The notes under the pieces: model-generated
Told to the model about the DNA's origin: nothing
Database searches by the model: none
Seen by the model: the letters and a program-made list of their open reading frames with translations, nothing else
Shown: piece by piece, positions 10,715-21,219 of the stretch
How positions within the stretch are numbered: position 1 is the stretch's first letter
How the letters are laid out: each line of letters opens with the position of its first letter
Source: Escherichia coli
GTDB taxonomy: Bacteria; Pseudomonadota; Gammaproteobacteria; Enterobacterales; Enterobacteriaceae
NCBI RefSeq assembly: GCF_011881725.1
Contig: NZ_JAATUR010000033.1
Coordinates: forward strand, 1 to 54,119
Direction of reading: 5' to 3'
DNA length: 54,119 nt
Translations under genes and position numbers: made by a program

Positions 10715-12063
10715 GTCTGCTGCAATTTAGCGGTCTATTTGTTGTCTGGCTGCTCTGCACGCTGTTTATCGCCACGCTGACCTGGTTTGAGTTTCGCCGT
10801 GTACGCTTTAACTTCAATGTCTTCTTTTCATTGCTGTTTTTGCTGACCTTTTTCTTCGGCTTCCCGTTGACCAGCGTACTGGTGTTTCGCTTTGATGTTG
10901 GTGTCGCGCCGCCAGAGATCTTGTTGCAGGCGTTGCTTTCTGCGGGCTGCTTCTATGCGGTTTACTACGTCACTTACAAAACCCGCCTACGCAAACACGT
11001 TGCAGATGCACCGCGTCGTCCGCTGTTTACCATGAACCGCGTGGAGACCAATCTCACATGGGTGATTCTGATGGGCATCGCACTGGTGAGCGTCGGCATC
11101 TTCTTCATGCACAACGGATTTTTGCTGTTCCGGCTTAACTCCTACAGTCAGATCTTCTCCAGCGAAGTCTCCGGCGTGGCGTTAAAACGCTTCTTTTACT
11201 TTTTCATCCCGGCGATGCTGGTGGTCTACTTTCTGCGCCAGGACAGTAAAGCGTGGCTGTTTTTCCTCGTCAGTACGGTCGCCTTTGGCCTGCTGACTTA
11301 TATGATTGTCGGCGGCACTCGCGCCAATATCATTATCGCGTTCGCCATCTTCTTGTTTATCGGCATTATTCGCGGCTGGATTTCGCTGTGGATGCTGGCT
11401 GCGGCGGGCGTGTTGGGGATTGTGGGTATGTTCTGGCTGGCGCTCAAACGTTACGGAATGAACGTGAGCGGCGATGAAGCGTTCTACACATTTCTCTATC
11501 TCACCCGCGACACCTTCTCGCCATGGGAGAATCTGGCGCTGTTGTTGCAGAACTACGACAACATCGACTTCCAGGGGCTGGCACCGATTGTTCGCGATTT
11601 CTATGTCTTTATCCCTTCCTGGCTGTGGCCGGGTCGACCGAGTATGGTGCTGAACTCCGCCAACTACTTTACCTGGGAAGTGCTGAATAACCACTCCGGG
11701 CTGGCGATCTCACCTACGCTTATAGGCTCACTTGTTGTGATGGGCGGCGCGCTGTTTATTCCTCTGGGAGCGATTGTGGTTGGTATGATCATCAAATGGT
11801 TCGACTGGCTGTATGAGCTGGGCAACCGCGAAACTAATCGCTATAAGGCCGCGATATTGCACAGTTTCTGCTTCGGGGCAATCTTCAATATGATCGTGCT
11901 GGCGCGTGAAGGGCTGGATTCATTTGTCTCACGCGTAGTCTTTTTTATCGTGGTCTTCGGGGCATGTCTGATGATCGCAAAACTGCTGTACTGGCTTTTT
12001 GATAGCGCCGGACTCATTCATAAACGAATAAAATCATCGCTCCGGACGCAGGTTGAAGGATAA
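10711..12063 (+). CDS. wzyE: ECA polysaccharide chain polymerase
   Basis: WzyE polymerises flipped ECA trisaccharide units in the periplasm, with WzzE controlling length. The 450-residue protein is a polytopic inner-membrane protein with 11 or more hydrophobic segments and a large periplasmic loop near residues 240-330. Sequence motifs in Wzy proteins are weak, so the identification relies on length, topology and position. Confidence 0.96.
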   Translation: MSLLQFSGLFVVWLLCTLFIATLTWFEFRRVRFNFNVFFSLLFLLTFFFGFPLTSVLVFRFDVGVAPPEILLQALLSAGCFYAVYYVTYKTRLRKHVADAPRRPLFTMNRVETNLTWVILMGIALVSVGIFFMHNGFLLFRLNSYSQIFSSEVSGVALKRFFYFFIPAMLVVYFLRQDSKAWLFFLVSTVAFGLLTYMIVGGTRANIIIAFAIFLFIGIIRGWISLWMLAAAGVLGIVGMFWLALKRYGMNVSGDEAFYTFLYLTRDTFSPWENLALLLQNYDNIDFQGLAPIVRDFYVFIPSWLWPGRPSMVLNSANYFTWEVLNNHSGLAISPTLIGSLVVMGGALFIPLGAIVVGMIIKWFDWLYELGNRETNRYKAAILHSFCFGAIFNMIVLAREGLDSFVSRVVFFIVVFGACLMIAKLLYWLFDSAGLIHKRIKSSLRTQVEG

Positions 12064-12065
12064 CA

Positions 12066-12806
12066 ATGAACAACACTACCACGGCACCGACCTATACGCT
12101 GCGTGGCTTACAGTTGATCGGTTGGCGTGATATGCAGCATGCCCTCGATTATCTGTTCGCTGATGGGCAGCTTAAGCAGGGAACGCTGGTTGCCATTAAT
12201 GCCGAAAAAATGCTGACCATTGAAGATAACGCCGAGGTCAGGGAGTTAATTAACGCTGCCGAATTTAAATATGCTGATGGCATCAGCGTTGTACGTTCAG
12301 TGCGTAAAAAGTACCCGCAGGCGCAGGTTTCCCGCGTTGCCGGGGCCGATCTCTGGGAAGAGCTGATGGCGCGCGCAGGAAAGGAAGGGACGCCAGTATT
12401 TCTTGTCGGCGGCAAACCTGAAGTGCTGGCGCAGACCGAAGCTAAACTGCGCGACCAGTGGAATGTGAATATCGTTGGCAGCCAGGATGGTTATTTTAAA
12501 CCCGAGCAGCGTCAGGCGCTGTTTGAACGCATTCATGCCAGCGGAGCGCAAATCGTTACCGTCGCGATGGGATCGCCAAAACAGGAGATCTTTATGCGCG
12601 ACTGTCGTCTGGTTCATCCTGATGCGCTGTATATGGGCGTTGGCGGGACCTACGATGTTTTCACCGGCCATGTGAAACGCGCACCGAAAATCTGGCAAAC
12701 GCTGGGGCTGGAGTGGCTTTATAGACTGCTTTCGCAGCCGAGCCGCATTAAACGCCAGTTACGTTTGCTGCGTTATTTACGCTGGCACTACACCGGCAAC
12801 CTCTGA
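12066..12806 (+). CDS. wecG: UDP-ManNAcA:lipid I ManNAcA transferase
   Basis: WecG (RffM) transfers ManNAcA from UDP-ManNAcA to lipid I to give ECA lipid II. The 246-residue protein belongs to the WecG/TagA/CpsF family (GT26). It has the family block NAEKM near residue 44, the ADGISVV motif near 75-81, VGGKPEVL near 117, AMGSPKQE near 167-174, and [11 protein letters not shown] near 193-203. It is the last ECA gene and is followed by an intrinsic terminator. Confidence 0.96.
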   Translation: MNNTTTAPTYTLRGLQLIGWRDMQHALDYLFADGQLKQGTLVAINAEKMLTIEDNAEVRELINAAEFKYADGISVVRSVRKKYPQAQVSRVAGADLWEELMARAGKEGTPVFLVGGKPEVLAQTEAKLRDQWNVNIVGSQDGYFKPEQRQALFERIHASGAQIVTVAMGSPKQEIFMRDCRLVHPDALYMGVGGTYDVFTGHVKRAPKIWQTLGLEWLYRLLSQPSRIKRQLRLLRYLRWHYTGNL

Positions 12807-12824
12807 TTTTCCTCTCTCTGTAAA

Positions 12825-12861
12825 GCGGCGGAGTGGTCACTCCGTCGCCTGTCTGCTTTTT
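12825..12861 (+). terminator. Intrinsic terminator after the ECA operon
   Basis: A GC-rich hairpin with the stem halves GGAGTG and CACTCC, extended outward by GCGGC/GTCGC with one mismatch, is followed by CTTTTT at 12856-12861. It lies 18 bases after wecG and probably ends the long wec transcript. Confidence 0.75.
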
Positions 12862-12996
12862 AATTACACAAAGCATTCAAATTTTTAATGCTTTATTTGC
12901 CATTTCTCCTGAATTACGAAAACATTCGCAACACTTGATGTACCCATAACGATAACCGGTAACACCGGAAAGCATGCAAACACAACACGAGGATTT

Positions 12997-14382
12997 ATGG
13001 CAGATAACAAACCTGAGCTACAGCGTGGGCTGGAAGCTCGACATATCGAACTCATCGCCTTAGGGGGCACTATTGGCGTCGGCCTGTTTATGGGGGCCGC
13101 CAGCACCCTGAAATGGGCGGGGCCATCCGTATTGTTGGCCTATATCATTGCCGGGCTGTTCGTCTTTTTCATCATGCGTTCAATGGGCGAAATGTTGTTC
13201 CTCGAGCCGGTTACCGGTTCGTTCGCCGTTTACGCGCACCGTTACATGAGTCCGTTCTTTGGTTATCTCACCGCCTGGTCTTACTGGTTTATGTGGATGG
13301 CAGTGGGGATCTCGGAAATCACCGCCATTGGTGTTTACGTCCAGTTCTGGTTCCCGGAGATGGCGCAGTGGATACCTGCATTGATCGCGGTGGCGCTGGT
13401 AGCGCTGGCGAATCTGGCAGCGGTGCGGTTGTACGGTGAAATCGAGTTCTGGTTCGCGATGATCAAAGTCACCACGATTATCGTGATGATTGTCATTGGT
13501 CTGGGCGTGATTTTCTTTGGCTTTGGCAATGGCGGGCAGTCGATTGGTTTTAGCAATCTTACAGAGCATGGCGGTTTCTTTGCGGGTGGCTGGAAAGGGT
13601 TCCTGACCGCGCTGTGTATCGTGGTGGCGTCCTACCAGGGCGTGGAGCTGATAGGCATCACCGCCGGTGAAGCCAAAAATCCACAGGTCACGCTGCGCAG
13701 TGCGGTAGGCAAAGTGCTGTGGCGGATCCTGATTTTCTACGTAGGCGCGATTTTCGTTATCGTCACCATCTTCCCGTGGAATGAAATAGGCAGCAACGGC
13801 AGTCCATTCGTACTGACTTTCGCCAAAATCGGCATTACCGCAGCGGCGGGCATTATCAACTTTGTGGTGCTGACGGCTGCGCTCTCTGGCTGTAACAGCG
13901 GCATGTACAGTTGCGGACGTATGCTCTACGCGCTGGCGAAAAACCGTCAGTTACCTGCGGCGATGGCGAAAGTTTCCCGTCATGGCGTACCGGTTGCGGG
14001 TGTGGCAGTATCCATTGCCATCTTGTTAATTGGTTCATGTCTGAACTACATCATTCCTAATCCACAGCGTGTGTTTGTTTACGTCTACAGCGCCAGCGTG
14101 CTTCCGGGGATGGTGCCATGGTTTGTGATTTTGATAAGTCAGCTGCGTTTTCGTCGTGCGCACAAAGCGGCGATTGCCAGCCATCCGTTCCGCTCCATTC
14201 TGTTCCCGTGGGCCAACTATGTAACAATGGCATTCCTGATTTGCGTTTTGATCGGTATGTACTTTAATGAAGATACTCGTATGTCGCTGTTTGTCGGCAT
14301 CGTCTTCATGTTGGCGGTGACGGCGATTTATAAAGTTTTTGGGCTTAATCGCCACGGTAAAGCGCATAAACTGGAGAAATAA
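12997..14382 (+). CDS. yifK: APC-family amino acid permease (YifK/ThrP)
   Basis: YifK is an inner-membrane amino acid:proton symporter of the AAT branch of the APC superfamily; it has been linked to threonine and serine uptake (name ThrP). The 461-residue protein has 12 membrane segments. The N-terminal signature [20 protein letters not shown] is followed by the family's [17 protein letters not shown] block. GAGG lies 7 bases before the ATG. It is separated from wecG by a terminator and about 190 bases, so it has its own promoter. The same-strand tRNA operon follows. Confidence 0.93.
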   Translation: MADNKPELQRGLEARHIELIALGGTIGVGLFMGAASTLKWAGPSVLLAYIIAGLFVFFIMRSMGEMLFLEPVTGSFAVYAHRYMSPFFGYLTAWSYWFMWMAVGISEITAIGVYVQFWFPEMAQWIPALIAVALVALANLAAVRLYGEIEFWFAMIKVTTIIVMIVIGLGVIFFGFGNGGQSIGFSNLTEHGGFFAGGWKGFLTALCIVVASYQGVELIGITAGEAKNPQVTLRSAVGKVLWRILIFYVGAIFVIVTIFPWNEIGSNGSPFVLTFAKIGITAAAGIINFVVLTAALSGCNSGMYSCGRMLYALAKNRQLPAAMAKVSRHGVPVAGVAVSIAILLIGSCLNYIIPNPQRVFVYVYSASVLPGMVPWFVILISQLRFRRAHKAAIASHPFRSILFPWANYVTMAFLICVLIGMYFNEDTRMSLFVGIVFMLAVTAIYKVFGLNRHGKAHKLEK

Positions 14383-14434
14383 GCAGCAAAGCGCACAAAC
14401 AGTAATCAAACGCGCATTTTATTTAAAAAGGGAC

Positions 14435-14475
14435 TAGACAGAGGGGTGGGAAGTCCGTATTATCCACCCCCGCAA
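14435..14475 (+). promoter_or_regulatory. Promoter of the argX-hisR-leuT-proM tRNA operon
   Basis: A -35 box TAGACA (14435-14440), a 17-base spacer and a -10 box TATTAT (14458-14463) are followed by the C-rich stretch CCACCCCCGC. A GC-rich discriminator is the mark of a stringently controlled stable-RNA promoter. The first tRNA begins about 20 bases downstream. Confidence 0.85.
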
Positions 14476-14484
14476 CGGCGCTAA

Positions 14485-14561
<77 letters not shown>

Positions 14562-14618
14562 TTTAGTCCCGGCGCTTGAGCTGCGGTGGTAGTAATACCG
14601 CGTAACAAGATTTGTAGT

Positions 14619-14695
14619 GGTGGCTATAGCTCAGTTGGTAGAGCCCTGGATTGTGATTCCAGTTGTCGTGGGTTCGAATCCCATTAGCCACCCCA
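14619..14695 (+). tRNA. hisR: tRNA-His (anticodon GTG)
   Basis: A 77-base tRNA with the extra 5' G(-1) facing C73 that is diagnostic of tRNA-His. The anticodon GTG is at 14653-14655, the T loop is TTCGAAT, and CCA is encoded. Second gene of the operon. Confidence 0.97.
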
Positions 14696-14715
14696 TTATT
14701 AGAAGTTGTGACAAT

Positions 14716-14802
14716 GCGAAGGTGGCGGAATTGGTAGACGCGCTAGCTTCAGGTGTTAGTGTCCTTACGGACGTGGGGGTTCAAGTCCCCCCCCTCGCAC
14801 CA
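14716..14802 (+). tRNA. leuT: tRNA-Leu (anticodon CAG)
   Basis: An 87-base class II tRNA with a long variable arm (GTCCTTACGGAC), anticodon CAG at 14750-14752, T loop TTCAAGT and encoded CCA. It reads the abundant CTG codon. Third gene of the operon. Confidence 0.97.
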
Positions 14803-14844
14803 CGACTTTAAAGAATTGAACTAAAAATTCAAAAAGCAGTATTT

Positions 14845-14921
14845 CGGCGAGTAGCGCAGCTTGGTAGCGCAACTGGTTTGGGACCAGTGGGTCGGAGGTT
14901 CGAATCCTCTCTCGCCGACCA
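14845..14921 (+). tRNA. proM: tRNA-Pro (anticodon TGG)
   Basis: A 77-base tRNA. Acceptor CGGCGAG pairs with CTCGCCG, the anticodon TGG is at 14879-14881 in loop TTTGGGA, and CCA is encoded. Last gene of the operon, directly followed by a terminator. Confidence 0.97.
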
Positions 14922-14928
14922 ATTTTGA

Positions 14929-14951
14929 ACCCCGCTTCGGCGGGGTTTTTT
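14929..14951 (+). terminator. Intrinsic terminator of the tRNA operon
   Basis: A seven-base-pair stem ACCCCGC/GCGGGGT with a TTCG tetraloop, followed by TTTTTT. It begins 8 bases after the CCA of proM. Confidence 0.95.
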
Positions 14952-15067
14952 GTTTTCTGTGCATTTCGTCACTTTCCCTTCGCAATAAACGCCCGTAATA
15001 ACTCATTACCCCACGGTATGATTTCGCCCTTAACTTATTGAAGGATGACTTCAGGCAAGGAGCGACC

Positions 15068-16303
15068 ATGCTGCAACAGATTCCAACGCGTGCTTTTCAC
15101 GTTATGGCGAAACCGAGTGGTTCCGATTGTAATCTGGACTGTGACTACTGTTTTTATCTCGAAAAACAATCCCTTTACCGAGAACAACCTGTCACGCATA
15201 TGGACGATGACACGCTGGATGCGTATGTCCGTCACTATATCGCCGCCAGTGAGCCGCAAAACGAAGTCGCGTTTACCTGGCAAGGCGGTGAGCCAACGTT
15301 GCTGGGGCTGGATTTTTACCGTCACGCAGTGGCCTTACAGGGGAAATATGGCGCAGGCAGGCAGATCAGTAACAGTTTCCAGACTAACGGCGTGCTGCTC
15401 GATGACGAATGGTGTGCGTTTCTCGCGGAGCATCATTTCCTTGTCGGACTGTCGTTGGATGGCCCTGCTGAGATCCACAATCAATATCGTGTGACCAAAG
15501 GCGGGAGACCCACGCACAAGCTGGTGATGCGTGCCTTAACGTTGCTGCAAAAACATCATGTCGACTATAACGTGCTGGTCTGCGTCAACCGCACCAGCGC
15601 GCAGCAACCGTTGCAGGTTTACGATTTTTTGCGTGATGCGGGTGTGGAGTTCATCCAGTTTATTCCGCTGGTGGAGCGCCTGGCTGATGAAACAGCTGCC
15701 CGCGATGGACTGAAACTGCATGCGCCTGGCGATATTCAGGGCGAACTGACGGAATGGTCGGTACGCCCCGATGCGTTCGGTGATTTTCTGGTGGTGATTT
15801 TCGACCACTGGATCAAACGTGACGTCGGCAAGATTTTCGTGATGAATATTGAATGGGCGTTCGCCAATTTTGTTGGCGCACCTGGCGCGGTTTGCCATCA
15901 TCAGCCGACTTGTGGGCGTTCGGTGATTGTTGAGCACAACGGCGATGTTTATGCCTGCGATCACTTTGTTTATCCGCACTATCGACTGGGGAACATGCAT
16001 CAGCAGACGATTGCAGAAATGGTCGATTCCCCGCAACAGCAGGCTTTTGGTGAAGATAAATTTAAGCAGTTACCGACGCAGTGTCGTAGTTGCAACGTGT
16101 TAAAAGCGTGTTGGGGTGGTTGCCCGAAACACCGCTTTATGCTCGATGCCAGCGGCAAACCGGGGTTAAATTATTTGTGTGCCGGGTATCAGCGTTATTT
16201 CCGCCATCTACCGCCGTATCTTAAAGCAATGGCTGATTTGCTGGCGCACGGTCGTCCAGCCAGCGACATTATGCAGGCGCATCTGATGGTGGTGAATAAG
16301 TAA
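15068..16303 (+). CDS. aslB: Anaerobic sulfatase-maturating enzyme homologue
   Basis: AslB is a radical SAM/SPASM protein of the anaerobic sulfatase-maturating enzyme type, which oxidises a Ser or Cys in a sulfatase to formylglycine; its natural client is presumably AslA. The 411-residue protein has the radical SAM cluster motif C21-x3-C25-x2-C28 (CNLDCDYC) and, in its C-terminal half, the many cysteines of a SPASM domain (CGRS, YACDH, CRSC, KACWGGCPKH, YLCAGY) that bind two auxiliary Fe-S clusters. The ATG at 15068 is chosen because AAGGAG lies 6 bases before it; an in-frame extension to 15038 is unlikely. It converges on aslA. Confidence 0.94.
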   Translation: MLQQIPTRAFHVMAKPSGSDCNLDCDYCFYLEKQSLYREQPVTHMDDDTLDAYVRHYIAASEPQNEVAFTWQGGEPTLLGLDFYRHAVALQGKYGAGRQISNSFQTNGVLLDDEWCAFLAEHHFLVGLSLDGPAEIHNQYRVTKGGRPTHKLVMRALTLLQKHHVDYNVLVCVNRTSAQQPLQVYDFLRDAGVEFIQFIPLVERLADETAARDGLKLHAPGDIQGELTEWSVRPDAFGDFLVVIFDHWIKRDVGKIFVMNIEWAFANFVGAPGAVCHHQPTCGRSVIVEHNGDVYACDHFVYPHYRLGNMHQQTIAEMVDSPQQQAFGEDKFKQLPTQCRSCNVLKACWGGCPKHRFMLDASGKPGLNYLCAGYQRYFRHLPPYLKAMADLLAHGRPASDIMQAHLMVVNK

Positions 16304-16336
16304 AAGGTGACCATTTTTGGGCTACCTGCGATTGAT

Positions 16337-16430
16337 TACCGGATGCGATGCTGGCGCATCTTATCCGGCCTACAGAACACCACATTGTTGTCCAGTAGGC
16401 CGGATAAGGCGTTCACGCCGCATCCGGCAA
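16337..16430. repeat. BIME: two opposed REP sequences
   Basis: Two REP units face each other between the convergent 3' ends of aslB and aslA. One reads CCGGATGCGATG...CATCTTATCCGGCCTACA (about 16339-16374); the second is its inverted partner, TAGGCCGGATAAGGCG...CGCATCCGGCAA (about 16396-16430). Such pairs typically form transcript-end hairpins and can bind DNA gyrase or Pol I. Confidence 0.9.
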
Positions 16431-16449
16431 GAACAGTGCAAGCGCCGGC

Positions 16450-18105
16450 TTAATCAGATTTAATCTGCGCGCGTGGCGGATATTTTTTCAGGATATCCAT
16501 ATACGCGTGCATTTCAGTCTGTAGCGGTACGCCCATCGGAATATGGCGCACGCCGATGGAATCGCTTTCCTGCGGATCGGTGTACAAGTTAAACACAGCA
16601 GAACCCGCTGTTTGCATTACCGTACCGGTGAATCCTCCCTGATACCCGCTTTGAGTATAAGCGTAAGGTTGCTGAATCAATACGTGATATTTGAACTCGT
16701 CCATACGCACAGCGGCAAGATTACCGTTGAGGAAGTAGTGTTCGGCCTTACGGTTAGATTGACCGTTTGTTCCCAGGAAGAACGATGTCTGATCAACACC
16801 ATCGATGAAGGTGGTTTTCGGCACTAAATTCGCCACTTTCGCCCCAGGATATCCCGCCAGATCCAGTGCGGTTGGGAAGAGATCCGCCAGATCAACGATG
16901 CCGTCAGATTTACGCGGTTGGATCATGCCCTTCCAGTAAACGAAAGTCGGTACGCGAACGCCACCTTCCCAGGTCGAACCTTTCGATCCACGGAACGGAG
17001 TGCGACCATGTGGCGGTACTTCGGCTTCCGGGCCGTTATCGGAGGTAAAGACAATCAGCGTGTTATCCAACTGACCGTTTTTCTCCAGTGCTTTGTACAG
17101 GTTGGCGAACACATCGTTCATCTCTATCATGCAATCGCCGTAAGAGGTACGGGCCGGAGAACTTCCCGCATATTTGGCGTTCGGGTAGTTATCGAAGTGA
17201 CAGCCGCGAGTGCCGTAGTAGAGGAAGAAAGGCTTATCGCTCTTCGCCATCTTGTTGAGGAACTTAACGCCATATTCCATCCAGCGTTGATCCAAATCTT
17301 CCATATATTTCGGTGTAATGTCGGCAATCGCTTCTTGTTCACCGCCGCGCACGGCATGAACATCATCTTTGCTGAACGGCAGTTTTTTGATGTATTCAGA
17401 ACGGTCCGGACTCAGGGCAACTTCCGGGTTTACGTGAACATCGCGCCATTCGGTATACATATCAGACACCGAGTTAAAGCCACGGAAATCATCGAAACCG
17501 ACGTTCTGCGGCTGCGACTCTTTGTTTTCTCCCATATGCCATTTTCCGATGGCCTGGGTAACGTAGCCCTGATCATGCAATAGCTGCGGTAGGGTGGTTA
17601 ACCCTTGTAGCCCGCCCGGTTGCCCGTACATTGGCGGCATCAGAATACCGTGGTGGATAGAATACTGCCCGGTCATAATGGTTGCGCGGGTCGGGGAAGA
17701 GCTTGGCTGTGAATACGCAGAGGTTAAAATCAGCCCCTGGCTGGCAACGGCATCAATGTCTGGTGTAGGGTTACCCACTGCTACGCCACCGCCGTTAAAG
17801 CCGACGTCCATCCAGCCCACGTCATCCAGTATGAAAATAACGACATTGGGCTTCTTACCTGTTTTTTTCTCAAGTTCTGCCAGCTTTTGCTGAGTTTCTT
17901 TGTCCTGTGCAGGATGTTGCATCACCGGCATCATGTTGTCGGCAATTTTGGTTGCCGGTTTAACCAGATATTGATTTGGGTGATCATAACCAGCAAAACC
18001 TTCGCGCGCGGTGGCGGTTGACGGGGTATCTGCAGCGTTGGCCAGTAAAGGTATAGCCGCAGCGACTGCGACCACAAGAAGTTTGGGTGAAAAGGAAATT
18101 TCCAT
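16450..18105 (-). CDS. aslA: Exported arylsulfatase, serine type
   Basis: AslA is a putative periplasmic arylsulfatase (EC 3.1.6.1 family); its physiological sulfate ester is not known. The 551-residue protein begins with a Sec signal peptide (hydrophobic core about 8-23, likely cleavage after ANA-24). The metal-binding aspartates are in [10 protein letters not shown] (Asp94/95). The formylglycine motif is Ser136-Ser-Pro-Thr-Arg140 (S-x-P-x-R), so the catalytic residue would come from Ser, needing the radical-SAM maturase AslB next door. GKWHMGE near 190 and TSDNGPE near 345 are further sulfatase motifs. Confidence 0.94.
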   Translation of the reverse strand: MEISFSPKLLVVAVAAAIPLLANAADTPSTATAREGFAGYDHPNQYLVKPATKIADNMMPVMQHPAQDKETQQKLAELEKKTGKKPNVVIFILDDVGWMDVGFNGGGVAVGNPTPDIDAVASQGLILTSAYSQPSSSPTRATIMTGQYSIHHGILMPPMYGQPGGLQGLTTLPQLLHDQGYVTQAIGKWHMGENKESQPQNVGFDDFRGFNSVSDMYTEWRDVHVNPEVALSPDRSEYIKKLPFSKDDVHAVRGGEQEAIADITPKYMEDLDQRWMEYGVKFLNKMAKSDKPFFLYYGTRGCHFDNYPNAKYAGSSPARTSYGDCMIEMNDVFANLYKALEKNGQLDNTLIVFTSDNGPEAEVPPHGRTPFRGSKGSTWEGGVRVPTFVYWKGMIQPRKSDGIVDLADLFPTALDLAGYPGAKVANLVPKTTFIDGVDQTSFFLGTNGQSNRKAEHYFLNGNLAAVRMDEFKYHVLIQQPYAYTQSGYQGGFTGTVMQTAGSAVFNLYTDPQESDSIGVRHIPMGVPLQTEMHAYMDILKKYPPRAQIKSD

Positions 18106-18533
18106 GCAAAATGCTCCGGTTTCATGTCATTAAATGGATGACGTAATTAAGCATTGATAATTGAGATCCCTCTCCTTGATAGAATGGGTACATAAATAAT
18201 TATGATGAAAATATATTATTTATTTTCCATGAGAATAAATTGAAAGATCAGGAGAGCGTTTTCAATCCTACCCCTGGTGTAGGGAATATGTAAGGCAGGT
18301 TTATTGTATAGTGTTGATTATTGATGCTATTTTTGATTAGAAGTGTAATTAATATATATATTTATTATTGAATACCTTTAACAATTCACAGTGTTTATAA
18401 TTAAAGAGAGTAAGATTCTGGATGATATTTTCTCAGGTAATTATTGCGAGCGAGAGAAACCTTGATTGCAGAATTGTCTCATAACAAGTATTAAAGGATG
18501 TTATTTCCCGGCCCTGTGTGGCATAATAATTGG
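18106..18533. other. Gene-free AT-rich stretch upstream of aslA and glmZ
   Basis: This 428-base interval holds no convincing ORF. It is AT-rich, contains the leader and presumably the promoter of leftward aslA, and ends with the promoter of rightward glmZ (CATAAT -10 at 18522-18527, correctly spaced from the GlmZ 5' end). I see no repeat or hairpin of note. Confidence 0.6.
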
Positions 18534-18740
18534 GTAGATGCTCATTCCATCTCTTATGTTCGCCTTAGTGCCTCATAAACTTAGGAATGACGCAGAGCCG
18601 TTTACGGTGCTTATCGTCCACTGACAGATGTCGCTTATGCCTCATCAGACACCATGGACACAACGTTGAGTGAAGCACCTACTTGTTGTCATACAGACCT
18701 GTTTTAACGCCTGCTCCGTAATAAGAGCAGGCGTTTTTTT
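18534..18740 (+). ncRNA. glmZ: GlmZ small regulatory RNA
   Basis: GlmZ is an Hfq-dependent sRNA that base-pairs with the glmS leader and activates GlcN-6-P synthase translation; RapZ directs RNase E to cleave and inactivate it. The sequence starts GTAGATGCTCATTCC, is 207 bases long, and ends in a strong terminator hairpin (CGCCTGCTC...GAGCAGGCG then seven T). Both sequence and location between aslA and hemY match GlmZ as I know it from K-12. A few internal differences are present, for example around 18588. The terminator also faces the end of leftward hemY. Confidence 0.93.
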
Positions 18741-18787
18741 ATGCATTAGAAAGACTCCGGAGGTGCTTGCCTCCGGGTGAGAAAGAA

Positions 18788-19984
18788 CTATTGCGGCGGG
18801 TTATTCTGTAAGGTCAGCATTAAACCGTCTCGGCGCATCGCGGCGGCTTCTTCCGGCTTATGTAGTCTGTCCAGCGCGTCGGCAAGCCATGCGTAATCGT
18901 AGGCGTCTGGACGTTGTTTCAGCGCTGCGCGGAAGGCAAGGGATGCTTCCTGCCATTCGCCGTGCTTCATCAGTGACTGACCCAGGGTGCTCCACAACAG
19001 CGGGCGATCGCCCACGTTTTTGATCTGTTGGCGCAGCACTTTTTCCAGTTGTTCCGGGTTATTGGTTTTCAGACGCGGGATCGGCAGCAGCAGGCGATCG
19101 TCATACTGGCGTTTCAGGCCGTCGATGATAATTTGCTGGGCAGTATCATGATCGTCACACTCAATAAGATGTTCCGCCATTGCCACCTGCAGCGCCACCT
19201 GATGACGCGTTTTCCGGCTTTGGTTTTTCCACCAGTTACGCAAACCTTCGCTACCGTCATCGGCACGCGCCTGATCCATCAGGCCAATCCATGCCTGTTG
19301 TTCCAGCATTGCACGATGTTCTTCATCACCAACGTGGGCTTTCGCCATCGACGGGATGATATCCAGCAGTGAACTCCACGCGCCGGTACGGATATACGCT
19401 TGTTCCGCCAGACGCAGCACTTCCGGATGGCGTGGCGTAACTTCCAGCAGCTTATCCACGCCGTGGCGCGCCGCATGATTTTCATTACGTGCTAATTGCA
19501 GACGTACACGGGTAATTTCCACCGGGATAGTGTCGTTGCCTGCCAGCTCTGCGGCGCGTTCCAGATGCTGGTTGGCGCGCGCTTCATCACCACGTTGTTG
19601 TGCGGCTTCGGCAGCCAGAAGATAGTTCACCACTGGTTGTTCAGCGTGATCGGCATTTTTTGACATCAGCTTTTCTACTTGCTGATAATCGCCTTCCGCC
19701 AGTTTCAGCAGCGCCTGTTCTGTCTGCTTACGTGCGCGGCGACGCTTACGTCCAACAAACCACCCTCGGGTGTGTGCGCCGGTGCGGAATATTCGCCGCA
19801 GTAGCCATTCGATCGCAAACAGTATCACCATCGCCAGAATCAAAATGATCGCCAGGCCAGTGACGCTGGTTTCGATATTGTAGTTGTCGGTCTGGATCAA
19901 CACGTAACCCTGATGACCAGCGATCATCGGGCCAACTACGATCCCCGCAATCAGCAACACAAAGAGCAATAACACTTTTAGCAT
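18788..19984 (-). CDS. hemY: HemY, TPR membrane protein of the hem operon
   Basis: HemY is an inner-membrane protein co-transcribed with hemC, hemD and hemX; a role late in haem synthesis or its coordination has been proposed but the biochemical function is unsettled. The 398-residue protein has two N-terminal membrane segments (about 3-22 and 40-62), a basic stretch (GRKRRRARKQ near 78-87), then a long helical TPR-like domain facing the cytoplasm. It is not the protoporphyrinogen oxidase that shares the name HemY in Bacillus. It starts 2 bases after the hemX stop. Confidence 0.95.
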   Translation of the reverse strand: MLKVLLLFVLLIAGIVVGPMIAGHQGYVLIQTDNYNIETSVTGLAIILILAMVILFAIEWLLRRIFRTGAHTRGWFVGRKRRRARKQTEQALLKLAEGDYQQVEKLMSKNADHAEQPVVNYLLAAEAAQQRGDEARANQHLERAAELAGNDTIPVEITRVRLQLARNENHAARHGVDKLLEVTPRHPEVLRLAEQAYIRTGAWSSLLDIIPSMAKAHVGDEEHRAMLEQQAWIGLMDQARADDGSEGLRNWWKNQSRKTRHQVALQVAMAEHLIECDDHDTAQQIIIDGLKRQYDDRLLLPIPRLKTNNPEQLEKVLRQQIKNVGDRPLLWSTLGQSLMKHGEWQEASLAFRAALKQRPDAYDYAWLADALDRLHKPEEAAAMRRDGLMLTLQNNPPQ

Positions 19985-19986
19985 GG

Positions 19987-21198
19987 TTATTCTCCTTGCG
20001 GCGCAGCTGCCGGAGCATCAGCTTGTGGTGCAGGTGCAGGTGCAGGTGCAGGTGCAGGTGCAGGTGCAGGTTTGGCTTCCGTTGCCCTCGCTGCCGGTTG
20101 TGCCAGCAGGTTACGCACGCGGGTCTGCATCAGTTTTTCCAGCATCGCCTGGCTTTGCAGAGTTTCCGGGAGATCCATCGAAATAGTCTGTTGACTTAAC
20201 TGGTCCACCTCGTCGAGGAATGCTTTAGTCGTCGCATCGTCAGTATCGTAATAAGCACGAACCCAGGTGGAGACATTCTCCAGCGCCTGACGGTAAGTCT
20301 CTTCCTGATGACGTGGCACAGCTTGTGCGGCGACCAGCAGACGGGAACGAATGTTTTCGCGCAGATAGATATCCTGATTCGGCGCTAACAGCGGTACGGC
20401 AGTATCATCACGACGGCGAATCGTAATGAAGTTGTCCATAAAATTCCGCCAGCTTTTTTGCAGATTGATGCGCCATTCGCTAATGGAGCTGGAAAGCTCT
20501 TCACTATCGGAATCCATTGGCGACCCGTCGCTATCATTGTCGGCCAGACGCAGGTTATCCACTTGATTAGAGAGCTGATTCAACTTGAGGATAATACCGT
20601 CATAATCCACCTGCGATATCGCAGAAAGGCTGGCGATATCATCGGTAATAGCCCTACGAACGGCAATAAGGCTGGGGTCATTCATATCTGCCAGGCTGGC
20701 ATCAGCGCTTTTAAGTAACGCCGCTGCGGTGGTGACGTCCTGATCGCTCCAGAGTTTACGTCCGGCGAGTTTTACCAGGAAGTCCGCCTGTGCGAGAAGC
20801 CAGGTTTTGGCATCGCTACCAGAGATAGTAGCGACCTTTTGTTGAACTTCATCCAGCTGTTTTGCCAGCGTTTCTTGCTGACGATTCGCCTGCTCTAACT
20901 GTGCAGCCTGTTGCTTAATAATGCCTTCCAGCTCCGCTTTTTGGGTTTCCTGGGCTTTTTGCAGAGCCGTGAGTTGGCTCGCCAGGGCATCGCTGGTGGC
21001 AGTCTGACTGACGGCCTGTTGTTTACCCCAGCCATACAAACCAACGCCTGCTGCCAGCGCAATGGCGATAGCCACCGCGCTGAGAATCAGAGCGGTACTG
21101 TTCTTACTCTTCTTTTCTGCAACGACAGGTTGTGGAGTGGTGTCCACGGCCTCCCTGGTATCTTCAACCACGGCGGAGGTTTTTTCTTGTTCCGTCAT
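19987..21198 (-). CDS. hemX: HemX, hem operon membrane protein with Ala-Pro tail
   Basis: HemX is encoded between hemD and hemY. It was once called a uroporphyrinogen III methylase, but it lacks the SAM-methyltransferase motifs and its function is unresolved. The 403-residue protein has a cytoplasmic N-terminus, one membrane segment about 33-53, a coiled-coil region rich in Gln, Ala and Glu about 65-120, and a helical domain. The C-terminus carries an Ala-Pro dipeptide run encoded by a GGTGCA hexamer array (plus-strand orientation), which probably makes the protein longer than the K-12 form (about 393 residues from memory). Confidence 0.95.
   Translation of the reverse strand: MTEQEKTSAVVEDTREAVDTTPQPVVAEKKSKNSTALILSAVAIAIALAAGVGLYGWGKQQAVSQTATSDALASQLTALQKAQETQKAELEGIIKQQAAQLEQANRQQETLAKQLDEVQQKVATISGSDAKTWLLAQADFLVKLAGRKLWSDQDVTTAAALLKSADASLADMNDPSLIAVRRAITDDIASLSAISQVDYDGIILKLNQLSNQVDNLRLADNDSDGSPMDSDSEELSSSISEWRINLQKSWRNFMDNFITIRRRDDTAVPLLAPNQDIYLRENIRSRLLVAAQAVPRHQEETYRQALENVSTWVRAYYDTDDATTKAFLDEVDQLSQQTISMDLPETLQSQAMLEKLMQTRVRNLLAQPAARATEAKPAPAPAPAPAPAPAPQADAPAAAPQGE
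20027..20071 (-). repeat. Hexanucleotide array encoding Ala-Pro repeats in hemX
   Basis: On the plus strand, seven perfect GGTGCA units plus a partial GGT occupy 20027-20071. Read on the coding strand they specify alternating Ala and Pro close to the C-terminus of HemX. Six-base units keep the frame, so copy-number change would alter tail length without a frameshift. Confidence 0.95.
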
Positions 21199-21219
21199 TA
21201 TGGCTTCCTGTTATGAGAG

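Noticed and set aside
16918..17583. 221-codon plus-strand ORF inside aslA
   Set aside because: It lies wholly antisense to the sulfatase domain, and the aslA product is intact.
18499..18534. Sigma-54 promoter for glmZ
   Set aside because: GlmZ has a sigma-54 promoter in related bacteria, but the GG and GC pairs visible here are nine rather than ten bases apart; only the sigma-70 -10 box is clearly placed.
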